A stretch of DNA of 64,000 bases, from contig NZ_BAABJW010000002.1 in assembly GCF_039543505.1 (NCBI RefSeq), forward strand, positions 744,001-808,000, given 5' to 3'. Under the pieces are notes generated by a model. The model did not search any database. It had not been told where the DNA came from and saw only the letters and a list, made by a program, of their open reading frames with translations. Positions 1 through 8,836 of this stretch are shown in pieces; within the stretch, counting starts at the first letter, position 1; the number at the start of each line of letters is the position of its first letter. The position numbers and the translations under genes are program-made. Origin of the DNA: Litoribaculum gwangyangense (lineage in GTDB: Bacteria > Bacteroidota > Bacteroidia > Flavobacteriales > Flavobacteriaceae).

Positions 1-1868
1 GCGAACAGATTGGCTACTTTAAGTACATCTTCTTGATATACCATAATACCAAAGGTTTCTGGCATTATGTTAAGTAAGATAGGATTGGCATCTTTTCTCT
101 TTTCAGGACACCGTTGTCTTATGATAAATTCATTTTTCATACCTGAACTCGAAACACCAGGTCTTATGATAGAGCTAGCTGCTACTAAGCCCAAATAATC
201 TTGTGTTTGTAGTTTTCGCATTAAGCCGCGCATAGCTGGAGATTCAACATAGTAAGCTCCAATGGCTTTACCCTGCCGTAACAACTTATTGATTTTAGGA
301 TCCTTCTTAAAGGTTTCAACTTGTGTAATATCTATTGGTGGTAATTCTGGTCGATTATACTTTATTATTTCTATAGCCTCTTTGATTTTAGCCAAGCCTC
401 GTTGTCCCAAAATATCAAACTTAAAAATACCAACATCCTCTGCTATAATCATATCAAACTGTACCGTTGGAAACCCCTTAGGGGGTAAATTAGTAGCTGA
501 ATAGTAATGAATAGGCTTTTCTAAAATCAATATCCCGCAAGAATGTACACTTAAATGATTTGGAAATCCTTTTATGAGTTCTCCATACTTTAAAACCAAT
601 TGTGAAATGTTATCCAAGGTTTTGATATTGTAACTTCCAGAACTTAGCCTATCAATTTCATCTTTTGGCAATCCAAAAACTTTACCCAATTCACGCACAA
701 CAGCCCTATACTTAAAAGTGTTATAAGTTGCCAATAGTGCTACATGCTTAAATCGTTTAAAAATATAATCAGTGATATCTTCTCGTTCTTTCCATGAGAA
801 ATCAATATCAAAATCTGGTGGTGAGAGCCTAAAAGGGTTTATAAAACGCTCAAAATATAAGTCTAACTCAATAGGGTCTACATCAGTAATACCAATAATA
901 TATGCAACAATACTATTTGCCCCACTTCCCCTACCAACATGTACATATTCCATCCTTTTAGAATAGGAAACAATATCATAATTGATTAAAAAATATGAGA
1001 CAAAATTCATCTGGCGAATCGTTTTGAGTTCTCTTTCTAATCTGATTCTTACTTTTTTATCCGGCCTGCTATATCGTTTATATAAATTATCTTCACAAAG
1101 TTTAACTAATAGCTCATAATCTTCTTCTTCTGTATTTAAATAAAGCGATTGATTTTGAGAGATTCTGTTTTCACCAAACTTAAAATCAATCACACAATTA
1201 TTGAGAAGTTCTTCAGTATTGTCAATGATAAAGGAAAACTCAGAAAATTTATGTTTCAATTCACTCACTGGAATCATTTTATCATTTTCATGACATTCTT
1301 CTGTTTTTTGTAATTTGCTTAATAGCGTATTATTATCGATAGCCCTTAATAATCTATGTGCATTAAAATCTCGTTTATTTCTAATAGTGACCTGTTGTTG
1401 AATGACTAATCTATCCGTATAGGATTTATAACTCGAAAATGGTAATTTTTTTAGTTCTTCAATTGAAACACCGATAAACTCATTCGCATAAAATTCTTTT
1501 TTCTCCAATTGCATGACTCGTTCAAATGGATATATTATATAGGCATTATTAAAAAAAGGTGCTGTATTAGGTAGTAAAATTTTATTGTGTGAGTGATGCG
1601 ATAAAAAAGCATTCAACTCCTGGAAACCTTGATTGTTTTTTGCCAACCCCACAAATAATTGCTTGGCACCATTTCTATAGTCTATACCTATTACTGGTTT
1701 AATATTAAATTCCTCAGATTTACGAATGAAATTAAGGCAAGCCGATGTATTATTAATATCGGTTAAGGCTAAAGTGTTTATACCATTTTCTTTGGCTAGC
1801 TTTAATAAATCAACTTCCGAAAATGTACCATAACGCAAAGAATAATATGTATGACAATTCAAATACAT
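1..1868 (-). CDS. dnaE: DNA polymerase III alpha subunit (DnaE-type), C-terminal part outside window
   Basis: About 622 N-terminal codons of a C-family replicative/translesion polymerase are visible; the gene runs off the left edge. Reading the minus strand from the ATG at 1868-1866 gives a PHP domain at the N-terminus (motif NCHTYYSLRYGTF) and the palm with PPDFDIDFSW and KFDILGQRG, which carry the three Asp ligands of family C polymerases (D401, D403 and D555 in E. coli DnaE). The start overlaps the stop of the Y-family polymerase by one base (TAATG), so the two are translationally coupled. This pairing resembles the ImuB-DnaE2 mutasome arrangement, and I infer a damage-tolerance DnaE rather than the main replicase. 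The full length, which would help separate these, cannot be seen. Confidence 0.9.
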   Translation of the reverse strand, partial: MYLNCHTYYSLRYGTFSEVDLLKLAKENGINTLALTDINNTSACLNFIRKSEEFNIKPVIGIDYRNGAKQLFVGLAKNNQGFQELNAFLSHHSHNKILLPNTAPFFNNAYIIYPFERVMQLEKKEFYANEFIGVSIEELKKLPFSSYKSYTDRLVIQQQVTIRNKRDFNAHRLLRAIDNNTLLSKLQKTEECHENDKMIPVSELKHKFSEFSFIIDNTEELLNNCVIDFKFGENRISQNQSLYLNTEEEDYELLVKLCEDNLYKRYSRPDKKVRIRLERELKTIRQMNFVSYFLINYDIVSYSKRMEYVHVGRGSGANSIVAYIIGITDVDPIELDLYFERFINPFRLSPPDFDIDFSWKEREDITDYIFKRFKHVALLATYNTFKYRAVVRELGKVFGLPKDEIDRLSSGSYNIKTLDNISQLVLKYGELIKGFPNHLSVHSCGILILEKPIHYYSATNLPPKGFPTVQFDMIIAEDVGIFKFDILGQRGLAKIKEAIEIIKYNRPELPPIDITQVETFKKDPKINKLLRQGKAIGAYYVESPAMRGLMRKLQTQDYLGLVAASSIIRPGVSSSGMKNEFIIRQRCPEKRKDANPILLNIMPETFGIMVYQEDVLKVANLF

Positions 1869-3082
1869 TATTGTTTTCTGTGTGCTAAAACAATAGGAGG
1901 TTCCCCATTAAAAGGGTTATGTGAGCCACCAATTGATTTTGCTCCAATAGAAGCTGCTTTTTGAACACTTAAATCTCCATAACGATTTCGAATAGTATCT
2001 AAAGCATTATATAAACTAAGCATCTCTTCTGTATCATCAAATAAGTTAATTTGATAATTACCACTTACCAGATCACTAATTTTAACACCAACAAGGCGTA
2101 TCAAAAGGCGTCTTTGGTATAAGTTGTCAAACAATTCCAATACTCTGGGTATGATAAGATGATCGGCACTTGTATATGGTATCTTTACTTGTTTGGTATA
2201 GGTGTTAAAATCTGAATATCTGATTTTTACGCTTATACACGCTGCCAATTTTTCACCTCTGCGTAATTGATATGCTAAATTTTCAGCCATCGCAAAAATG
2301 GTTGTTCGTAATTTTACCATGTTAATAGTATCTTTCTCGAAGGTTCGTTCTATAGAAATAGACTTTCTTTCATGAAAAGGAATTAAAGGTGGATTGTCCA
2401 ACCCATTGGCACGTTTCCAAATGGTTATCCCATTTAAACCTAAAACACTGCTCATCATTTCAACTGGCATTTGTTGAACAATACTCACTCTATCGATACC
2501 TAAATTTCTAAGAGTTTGATAGGTCTTATCCCCTACGGAGGGTATTTTTTTTATAGATAAAGGTGCCATAAAGGATTTTTCAAAGCCATAATCTACCCTT
2601 AGTTGGTTATTTGGTTTAGCCTCCCCAGTGGCAACTTTAGATACAATTTTATTAGAAGACAATCCAAAAGAAATAGGTAAACCAGTTTCCTTTATTATTT
2701 TTGTTCGTAATTCAGAAGCATACTTATAGCTGCCAAAAAATTTATCCATGCCACTCAAATCTGCATAAAACTCATCTATACTAGCCTTTTCAAATACCGG
2801 CACACTTTCTTTAATTATATCAGTAACTAAATGTGATTGCTTAGTATAAATTGACGAATTACCCCTTATAACGACTGCCTCTGGACATAAGCGTTTTGCT
2901 AAACGCATGGGCATCCCAGAATGAACACCAAATCGTCTAGTTTCATAACTACAAGCTGCTACTACACCTCTATCTCCAATGCCTCCCACTAACAATGGCT
3001 TCTTTTGTAAACGACTGTCAATTAAGCGTTCACAAGACACAAAAAAGGTGTCTAAATCTAGATGTAAAATATTTTTAGTCAT
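1868..3082 (-). CDS. dinB: Y-family DNA polymerase (DinB/Pol IV type)
   Basis: 404 residues, the usual length for a translesion polymerase. The N-terminal LDLDTFFVSCERL and the later ASIDEFYADLSGMDKFF carry the catalytic acidic residues, so it should be active, unlike ImuB proteins, which have lost them. The thumb/HhH region (IKKIPSVGDKTYQTLRNLGI) and the little-finger domain follow. It is the first gene of a minus-strand unit with dnaE (TAATG overlap) and is divergent from a LexA-like repressor. A TAATTTTG -7 box lies only about 5 bases upstream of the ATG, so the transcript may be nearly leaderless. Expected role: error-prone bypass of lesions under SOS-like control. The product class is certain; the regulation is inferred. 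Confidence 0.93.
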   Translation of the reverse strand: MTKNILHLDLDTFFVSCERLIDSRLQKKPLLVGGIGDRGVVAACSYETRRFGVHSGMPMRLAKRLCPEAVVIRGNSSIYTKQSHLVTDIIKESVPVFEKASIDEFYADLSGMDKFFGSYKYASELRTKIIKETGLPISFGLSSNKIVSKVATGEAKPNNQLRVDYGFEKSFMAPLSIKKIPSVGDKTYQTLRNLGIDRVSIVQQMPVEMMSSVLGLNGITIWKRANGLDNPPLIPFHERKSISIERTFEKDTINMVKLRTTIFAMAENLAYQLRRGEKLAACISVKIRYSDFNTYTKQVKIPYTSADHLIIPRVLELFDNLYQRRLLIRLVGVKISDLVSGNYQINLFDDTEEMLSLYNALDTIRNRYGDLSVQKAASIGAKSIGGSHNPFNGEPPIVLAHRKQ

Positions 3083-3086
3083 GTCA

Positions 3087-3129
3087 CAAAATTAGCTACA
3101 TATTTAAGTATTTATTGCTTATATTTGTA
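3087..3129. promoter_or_regulatory. Divergent promoter pair and 33-bp imperfect palindrome (candidate S24-repressor operator)
   Basis: The 52-bp gap between the polymerase and repressor genes holds two facing -7 boxes of the Bacteroidota TAnnTTTG type: TAATTTTG on the minus strand (3094-3087) and TATATTTG on the plus strand (3120-3127). Between them lies a 33-bp imperfect palindrome (3097-3129), starting TACATATTTAAG and ending CTTATATTTGTA, with about three quarters of positions symmetric. Each -7 box ends only 5-8 bases from its start codon, so both transcripts may be leaderless. Binding by the neighbouring XRE/S24 protein is inferred from position. Confidence 0.55.
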
Positions 3130-3134
3130 GTATT

Positions 3135-3905
3135 ATGAGAATGATATCTAAAAACATCAAACATTTAAGAAAACTCAAAAACCTAACTCAAGAATTGTTA
3201 GCAGATGAATTGGGAGTAACACGCTCTAAAATTGGATCCTATGAAGAAGACCGCTCTGCTCCAACCATTGAGTTTCTAATAAGTATATCTGATTATTTCA
3301 AAATCCCCATTGATATTTTACTAAAAAATGACTTAACCAAATCAAAGGATTCTTCATTTATTGAAATAGGAAATCAACGTGTATTATTTCCTATTGTTGT
3401 TGATTCAGAGAACGAAAATTTAATAGAAGTAGTTCCTATTAAAGCTTCTGCAGGTTATTTAACTGGTTATGACGACCCTGAATACATTGAACAATTACAA
3501 AAAATAAAGCTCCCCTTTTTACCAACTGGAAAACATAGAGCATTTCCTATAAAAGGGGATTCCATGTTACCCATGAAAGACGGTTCATATGTTGTGGGAC
3601 GTTTTATCGAAGACAGAAACGATATTAAAACGGGTAAAACTTATGTACTAGTAACCTTAAATGATGGTATGGTATATAAACGTATTATGAATAATATTGA
3701 TTTTAATGGGTCGTTGCTTTTAATGTCAGACAATAAAACTTACAATGCCTATAGTGTCCCTATCAATGAAGTTTTGGAGATTTGGGAATTTACATGTAGC
3801 ATAAATACCCAAGAGTATAGTGAAGATGAGCTCAAATTAAGCAGTATCATTAACATGTTTAACAATTTAGGTGTTGAACTAAAAGCATTGGGAAAATTAA
3901 TGTAA
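3135..3905 (+). CDS. XRE-family LexA-like repressor with S24 autopeptidase domain
   Basis: 256 residues. An XRE helix-turn-helix spans about residues 5-62 (LTQELLADELGVTRSKIGSY). A LexA/CI-type S24 domain fills the second half. The catalytic Ser is S143 in KGDSMLPM and the Lys is K182 in GMVYKRI. A plausible self-cleavage Ala-Gly lies at 106-107 in KASAGYL. Proteins of this build repress damage-inducible genes and are inactivated by RecA-stimulated autocleavage. Its divergence from dinB-dnaE makes it the likely local SOS regulator. The ATG at 3135 is used, but an in-frame ATG at 3141 is possible. The stop overlaps the next start as TAATG. Confidence 0.88.
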   Translation: MRMISKNIKHLRKLKNLTQELLADELGVTRSKIGSYEEDRSAPTIEFLISISDYFKIPIDILLKNDLTKSKDSSFIEIGNQRVLFPIVVDSENENLIEVVPIKASAGYLTGYDDPEYIEQLQKIKLPFLPTGKHRAFPIKGDSMLPMKDGSYVVGRFIEDRNDIKTGKTYVLVTLNDGMVYKRIMNNIDFNGSLLLMSDNKTYNAYSVPINEVLEIWEFTCSINTQEYSEDELKLSSIINMFNNLGVELKALGKLM

Positions 3906-5284
3906 TGGTTTATACTATAATCGATGTTGAAACTACTGGAGCAGGAAATAAAATTACTGAAATTTCAATTTTCAGATATAACAACAATAGATTAATTGAT
4001 GAGTTCACTTCCCTAGTAAATCCTGAAAGACTAATTCCCAGTTATATCACTGCCTTAACTGGAATTGATGATTTCATGGTAGCTAAAGCTCCTGTATTTT
4101 CTGAGATTTCTGATTCCATTTTATCTATTACAAAGGATGCCATTTTTATTGCACACAGTGTCAATTTTGACTACAATGTGATTCGAAATGAGTTCAAATC
4201 TATTGGAGTTAATTTCTACAGGAAAAAACTATGCACCGTTAGATTATCAAAAAAATTGTTACCAGGATTTAATTCCTATAGTTTAGGGAAATTATGTGAC
4301 AAATTAGATATCCCAATTGTTGCCAGACATCGTGCAAGAGGAGATGCAGAAGCAACTGTTATGCTTTTTAAGTTATTACTAAATCAACCAAAGGCCCAAG
4401 AAGCTATCCAATCCTTTTTTAAAAAAGACTCTAAAGAGACTACGCTGCCTCCACATTTAAAACAAGAATCTTTTGAAAAACTACCTAACGCGACAGGAGT
4501 CTATTATTTTAAGGACAAAAAAGGAAAAATTATTTATATTGGAAAAGCAAAAGATATTAAAAAGCGCGTATTAAGCCATTTCTACAATAAAACGGAAAAA
4601 GAGCTGAATTTAACAAGAGAAACTGCCGAATTGGATTTTGAACTCTCAGGAAGTGAGACTATAGCTTTATTAATGGAAGATGCTGCTATAAAGCATCATT
4701 TTCCAAAATATAATGAAGCAGCCAAACGAGTACCAAAAGTTTATGTCTTATTTAGTTATGAAGACAGAAATGGCGTTATTCATTTAGCCTATAATAACCA
4801 GAAATCGAATCCAAAAGCCATACAAACATTGCATAGTATACAAGAATGTCGATTCTACTTAGAATTTCTTTGTAAACAATTTCAGGTTTGCCCAAAATAT
4901 TGTCATTTACAGGAAAATGTTATCCATTGCTCACATTATTCAATTCAAACTTGTAAAGGGGTTTGCAAAAAAACTGAATCAAAGACATTATATAACAACC
5001 GTGTTAATAAAGCAATTAAATTTCTTCAAAAACACTCTAAAGATGTGATCTTAAAACAACCAGGAAGAAATAAAAATGAGGAGGCGTTTATAATGATTAA
5101 AAGTAGCATTTATCGTGGATATGGTTTCATTGATAAAAATGAACAAATTAATTCTTCGGAAGATTTGGAACCATTTCTAATTTCACAAAAAGATAATGCT
5201 GACATTCAGCGAATCTTAAAAAAAACACTTTTACAAAATCAATTTAAAACTATCACTAATAAATCTTTAGAGGAATTATTATAA
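3905..5284 (+). CDS. DEDDh exonuclease-GIY-YIG (UvrC/Cho-like) nuclease fusion
   Basis: 459 residues. Residues 1-165 form a DnaQ-like 3'-5' exonuclease with D7 and E9 in IIDVETTGAG, a motif II Asp in HSVNFDYNVI and motif III HRARGDAEA. Residues about 190-275 are a GIY-YIG endonuclease (TGVYYFKDKKGKIIYIGKAK). The C-terminal part has a UvrC-like cysteine cluster, C342-x7-C350-x3-C354 with more Cys just upstream, matching the spacing of the UvrC Fe-S ligands. The UvrC RNase H-like nuclease domain and HhH tail are absent, as in Cho. It is coupled to the repressor gene (TAATG). Likely role: 3' incision in nucleotide excision repair or processing of damaged ends. The exact substrate is unknown. Confidence 0.85.
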   Translation: MVYTIIDVETTGAGNKITEISIFRYNNNRLIDEFTSLVNPERLIPSYITALTGIDDFMVAKAPVFSEISDSILSITKDAIFIAHSVNFDYNVIRNEFKSIGVNFYRKKLCTVRLSKKLLPGFNSYSLGKLCDKLDIPIVARHRARGDAEATVMLFKLLLNQPKAQEAIQSFFKKDSKETTLPPHLKQESFEKLPNATGVYYFKDKKGKIIYIGKAKDIKKRVLSHFYNKTEKELNLTRETAELDFELSGSETIALLMEDAAIKHHFPKYNEAAKRVPKVYVLFSYEDRNGVIHLAYNNQKSNPKAIQTLHSIQECRFYLEFLCKQFQVCPKYCHLQENVIHCSHYSIQTCKGVCKKTESKTLYNNRVNKAIKFLQKHSKDVILKQPGRNKNEEAFIMIKSSIYRGYGFIDKNEQINSSEDLEPFLISQKDNADIQRILKKTLLQNQFKTITNKSLEELL

Positions 5285-5385
5285 GATATTTTAATAAAGT
5301 TGATGTTTTTCAAAAAATTATTTCATTTCGTTAAGCATTTGAGATACCAATAAATGACACTACGCACATTTTATATAACCTAACT

Positions 5386-5422
5386 AAAAACAAAAACCCT
5401 ACAGCTAAAATGAACTGTAGGG
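5386..5422 (-). terminator. Rho-independent terminator of the tRNA-Arg gene
   Basis: On the minus strand an 8-bp perfect stem (CCCTACAG at 5422-5415 and CTGTAGGG at 5404-5397) with a 10-base loop is followed by TTTTTGTTTTTA. It lies just downstream of the tRNA. Confidence 0.8.
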
Positions 5423-5447
5423 ATATGGAATTGATTAATTTTTTAAG

Positions 5448-5521
5448 TGATCGCGACAGGATTCGAACCTGTGACCGTCTGCTTAGAAGGCAGATGCTCT
5501 ATCCAACTGAGCTACGCGACC
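5448..5521 (-). tRNA. tRNA-Arg (anticodon TCT)
   Basis: The reverse strand folds as a 74-base cloverleaf. The acceptor GGTCGCG pairs with CGCGATC (one G-U). The D-arm is AGCTCAGTTGGATAGAGC. The anticodon stem TCTGC/GCAGA has loop CTTCTAA (anticodon TCT), and the T-arm contains GGTTCGAATCC. The discriminator base is A and no CCA is encoded. It is followed by its own terminator. Confidence 0.96.
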
Positions 5522-5733
5522 ATAATAAAGAAGAAAATCTTTTTATTTTCCGGTGCGCAAATATAAAATTAACTATATATCTAACCAAAAGAAATGTTTA
5601 TTTATTTTATAGGATGGTTTTTATGATTTAAAGAAATATATTAGATAGCACTCTAACAAACAAAACCTACACTTATAAGTTTGAAGTTATTATTTTTATT
5701 ATATTAGTTTCCCTACAACTAAAACTATTTATA

Positions 5734-8541
5734 TTGAACCTTACAAAACTTATACTTTTTAGTTTACTTTTTTTCACTAAAACTATTATACTATCCCAAG
5801 AAAGTCCTCCTATAGAGATCTTTACTCCTAAGGATTATGGTGGAGAAACTCAGAACTGGTCAATATCGCAATCAAAAGAAAAATATATTTATGTTGCGAA
5901 CAATAAAGGCTTACTCGAATATAATGGTGCTAATTGGCAGCTTTATCTATCTCCCAACGAAACCATAATTAGGTCTGTTAATGTAATTGATGATTTAATT
6001 TATACGGGAGCTAATAGTGAATTTGGGTATTGGCAACGAAACGAATTGGGCTTGCTATATTACACTTCACTGTCTAAAAACCTTGAAATAAATTTTTTGG
6101 AGGATGAGGAGTTTTGGAATATTGTAAGTATAGACGAATATATCTTATTTCAATCTTTAAAAAGAATCTATATCTATAATAAATCTAATCATTCTTTCAA
6201 TACAATTGATTCTGAAACTATAATATATAAGATATTTAAAGTAGATGAAACTATTTATTTTCAAAAAACCAAGGATGGAATTTATAAAATTGAAAATGGT
6301 AAACCAAAATTGGTTTCTAACGATCCCGTAATACAAAATAATAGACTGGTCAATATTTTTAGTTCAGACGAAAAGCTTTTAATAGAAACGGAAAATAATG
6401 GCTTTTACACACTTGAAATAGATACGCTATCAAAATGGGATATTCCTGCCAATGAAACTCTTTCAGAAATCAGTGTATTCCGCAGCATCCAATTGAAAGA
6501 TAAAAGTTTCATTTTAGGCACAAGATCCAACGGCATTCTACATTTAACACAAGAAGGAGAAATCGACTATAATATTGATACCATTCATGGTTTAGGAAAT
6601 AACACGGTGCATTGGGTATTTGAGGACGAAGAAGCCAATATATGGTTGGCATTGGAAAATGGGATTAATTGTATAAACGTAAAATCTCCTTTTAGTATTT
6701 ACAACGATAAAGATGGCAAAATAGGAACCGTTCATACATCCATTGTTTTTAACGATATACTATACTTAGGAACCAATCAAGGACTATTTTATAAACGCTT
6801 GGAAAGTAATAATGATTTTAAATTGTTAGAAAGTATACAGGAAGCTGTTTGGTGTTTGGTAGAAATAGATGATGAATTATTTTGTGGACATGACACTGGA
6901 ACCTCTATAGTAAGAAATACGTCGTCTGAAAAAATAAGTGGCAACCAACAAGGAACTTGGTCTATTAAACCTATCAATGGAAGAGATGATTTACTTTTGC
7001 AAGGAAATTATGATGGGCTTTACATCCTTCAAAAATCAGATGGTACATGGAAATTTAGGAATAAAATTAACGGCTTTGATAATTCAAGTAAATTTTTTGA
7101 GATATTTAATAACCAAATTTTTGTAAGTCATGAATATAAAGGTGTTTTCAAGATTAAAACCGACCCTGATTTTTTTAAAGCCATAGAGGTTGAAAAAAAT
7201 CCTTCATTTACCCAAGAAATAAATTCTAGCTTAATAAAATACAATAATGAATTACTTTACACCTTTAGGGAAGGAGTACACAAGTATGATAGCATAAATA
7301 ATAATTTTGTTAAGGATACATTACTAAGCAAATTATTTAATAAAGAAGAATACACCTCTGGAAAACTTTTATTTAACAAAAAGACGAATACCCTTTGGTG
7401 TTTTTCTAAAAAAAATTTAAACTATTTATCCCTTGGCAAACTTAGTAACATCCCAAAAATCAATAAAATACCATTTTCAAAGTCTTTACCTAGGGGCTTA
7501 ACAGGATACGAGAATATGTCCTATTTAAATAATAAAAAATATTTAATAGGCACTTCAACTGGTTTCATTATTTTAGATTTAGACAAATTAAAAAGTAATC
7601 CCTACACTATTACCATTAATTCAATATCAAAAAACTGTATAAATTGTCCAGATGTTATAGTTAATAAAAAAAGTAAAGGCTCTTTTGAAAATAAAGAAAA
7701 TAATATAGCCTTTTCATTTAGTGTTCCTGAATTTGAAAAATATCTTGATACCGAATACCAGTATCGTCTAGATGGAATGTATCAAGATTGGAGTGAGTGG
7801 TCTGAAAATTCCATGGCAGTATTTGAAAACTTACCTTACGGAAATTATACCTTTAAAGTAAGATCAAGAGTTGGAAATACGCTTACAAAAAACATAGAAT
7901 CTTACAGCTTTAAAATAAAACGTCCATGGTTTTTATCAAATGTAATGATTGCTATTTACATTCTATCTATTTTACTGTTTTCAATATTCATGCATAACGC
8001 ATATAAAAGATACTACAAAAAACAAAGGGAAAAACTTTTACAAAAAACATTGCAAGAGTTAGAACTAAAGGAGTTAGAAAACAAGCAACAGCTTATGAAA
8101 TTCAACAATGATAAATTGAGACAGGATATAGAAAGTAAAAACAGAGAACTTGGAATTTCAACAATGAGCTTGATTAAAAAGAATGAATTTTTAAATACTA
8201 TAAAAAAAGAATTACAAAAAGAACAAAACAATAATGGTGTTAAAAAAGTTATCAAGATCATTGATAGAAATTTAAACGATAATGATGATTGGCATTTATT
8301 TGAGGAAGCATTTAATAATGCGGACAAAGATTTCCTTAAGAAAATAAAGAACTTACACCCTTCTTTAACCTCAAATGATTTGCGCCTCTGTGCATATTTG
8401 AGATTAAATTTATCATCCAAAGAAATAGCTCCTCTACTTAACATTTCCCCGAGAAGCGTTGAAGTTAAACGCTACAGGCTTAGAAAAAAGATGGATTTAT
8501 CGCATGAATCTAGCTTAACAGACTATATTTTAAAAATTTAA
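5734..8541 (+). CDS. Membrane Y_Y_Y/LuxR hybrid transcriptional regulator of the glucan locus
   Basis: 935 residues. An N-terminal signal/anchor (LTKLILFSLLFFTKTIILSQ) leads into a large periplasmic sensor of beta-propeller repeats (for example TVHWVFEDEEANIWLALENG). A Y_Y_Y domain follows at about 650-727 (YQYRLDGMYQDWSEW, GNYTFKVRSR). There is one membrane segment near 735-755, a cytoplasmic coiled coil at about 760-830, and a C-terminal LuxR-type helix-turn-helix at about 878-933 (LSSKEIAPLLNISPRSVEVK). This is a one-protein signal relay of the SusR-like type used by Bacteroidota to sense oligosaccharides. It lies just upstream of the glucan genes on the same strand. The only start that keeps the whole signal peptide is TTG at 5734. 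The domain order is clear; the ligand (a beta-glucan oligosaccharide) is inferred from neighbours. Confidence 0.85.
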   Translation: MNLTKLILFSLLFFTKTIILSQESPPIEIFTPKDYGGETQNWSISQSKEKYIYVANNKGLLEYNGANWQLYLSPNETIIRSVNVIDDLIYTGANSEFGYWQRNELGLLYYTSLSKNLEINFLEDEEFWNIVSIDEYILFQSLKRIYIYNKSNHSFNTIDSETIIYKIFKVDETIYFQKTKDGIYKIENGKPKLVSNDPVIQNNRLVNIFSSDEKLLIETENNGFYTLEIDTLSKWDIPANETLSEISVFRSIQLKDKSFILGTRSNGILHLTQEGEIDYNIDTIHGLGNNTVHWVFEDEEANIWLALENGINCINVKSPFSIYNDKDGKIGTVHTSIVFNDILYLGTNQGLFYKRLESNNDFKLLESIQEAVWCLVEIDDELFCGHDTGTSIVRNTSSEKISGNQQGTWSIKPINGRDDLLLQGNYDGLYILQKSDGTWKFRNKINGFDNSSKFFEIFNNQIFVSHEYKGVFKIKTDPDFFKAIEVEKNPSFTQEINSSLIKYNNELLYTFREGVHKYDSINNNFVKDTLLSKLFNKEEYTSGKLLFNKKTNTLWCFSKKNLNYLSLGKLSNIPKINKIPFSKSLPRGLTGYENMSYLNNKKYLIGTSTGFIILDLDKLKSNPYTITINSISKNCINCPDVIVNKKSKGSFENKENNIAFSFSVPEFEKYLDTEYQYRLDGMYQDWSEWSENSMAVFENLPYGNYTFKVRSRVGNTLTKNIESYSFKIKRPWFLSNVMIAIYILSILLFSIFMHNAYKRYYKKQREKLLQKTLQELELKELENKQQLMKFNNDKLRQDIESKNRELGISTMSLIKKNEFLNTIKKELQKEQNNNGVKKVIKIIDRNLNDNDDWHLFEEAFNNADKDFLKKIKNLHPSLTSNDLRLCAYLRLNLSSKEIAPLLNISPRSVEVKRYRLRKKMDLSHESSLTDYILKI

Positions 8542-8836
8542 TAACAATACAGACTAGTTTAACTCCTATACAAAACCACAACATTACCATATTATTAAAT
8601 TAACAGATTAATTAAAACCATCAATGTTTACGGTACAAAAAGACCATACAACTAGTTTATTGTTAAAAAAATAATACAATTATTACCATGTATATTTTTT
8701 GTTGCGGTATTTTTTGTTGATTTCGTATTTAATTTAATAAATTTAGCTTCCCACAAATCTTTTCAAATATTAAACCACAACACAAGCATGTTGAAGTTTA
8801 ATTAATATTATTGACCAATTTAAATTATATAAAACT
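8542..8836 (+). promoter_or_regulatory. 295-bp control region upstream of the hydrolase-barrel operon
   Basis: This AT-rich gap contains the 13-mer CACAACATTACCA at 8577-8589, found again at 25903-25915 ahead of the T9SS-secreted binder. AACCACAACA occurs at 8574-8583 and 8773-8782. ACTAGTTTA occurs at 8553-8561 and 8651-8659. No clean TAnnTTTG box was found and there is no gene. It probably contains the promoter of the main operon and binding sites of the upstream LuxR-type regulator (inference). Confidence 0.45.

Noticed and set aside
262..966. Open frames on the plus strand within the dnaE region
   Set aside because: They run antisense to a continuous DnaE reading with intact PHP and catalytic motifs.
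5410..5631. 73-residue open frame covering the tRNA-Arg
   Set aside because: It is the reverse strand of a perfect tRNA (the familiar spurious RIRTCDRLLRRQMLYPTELR frame), and the codons carry no protein signal.
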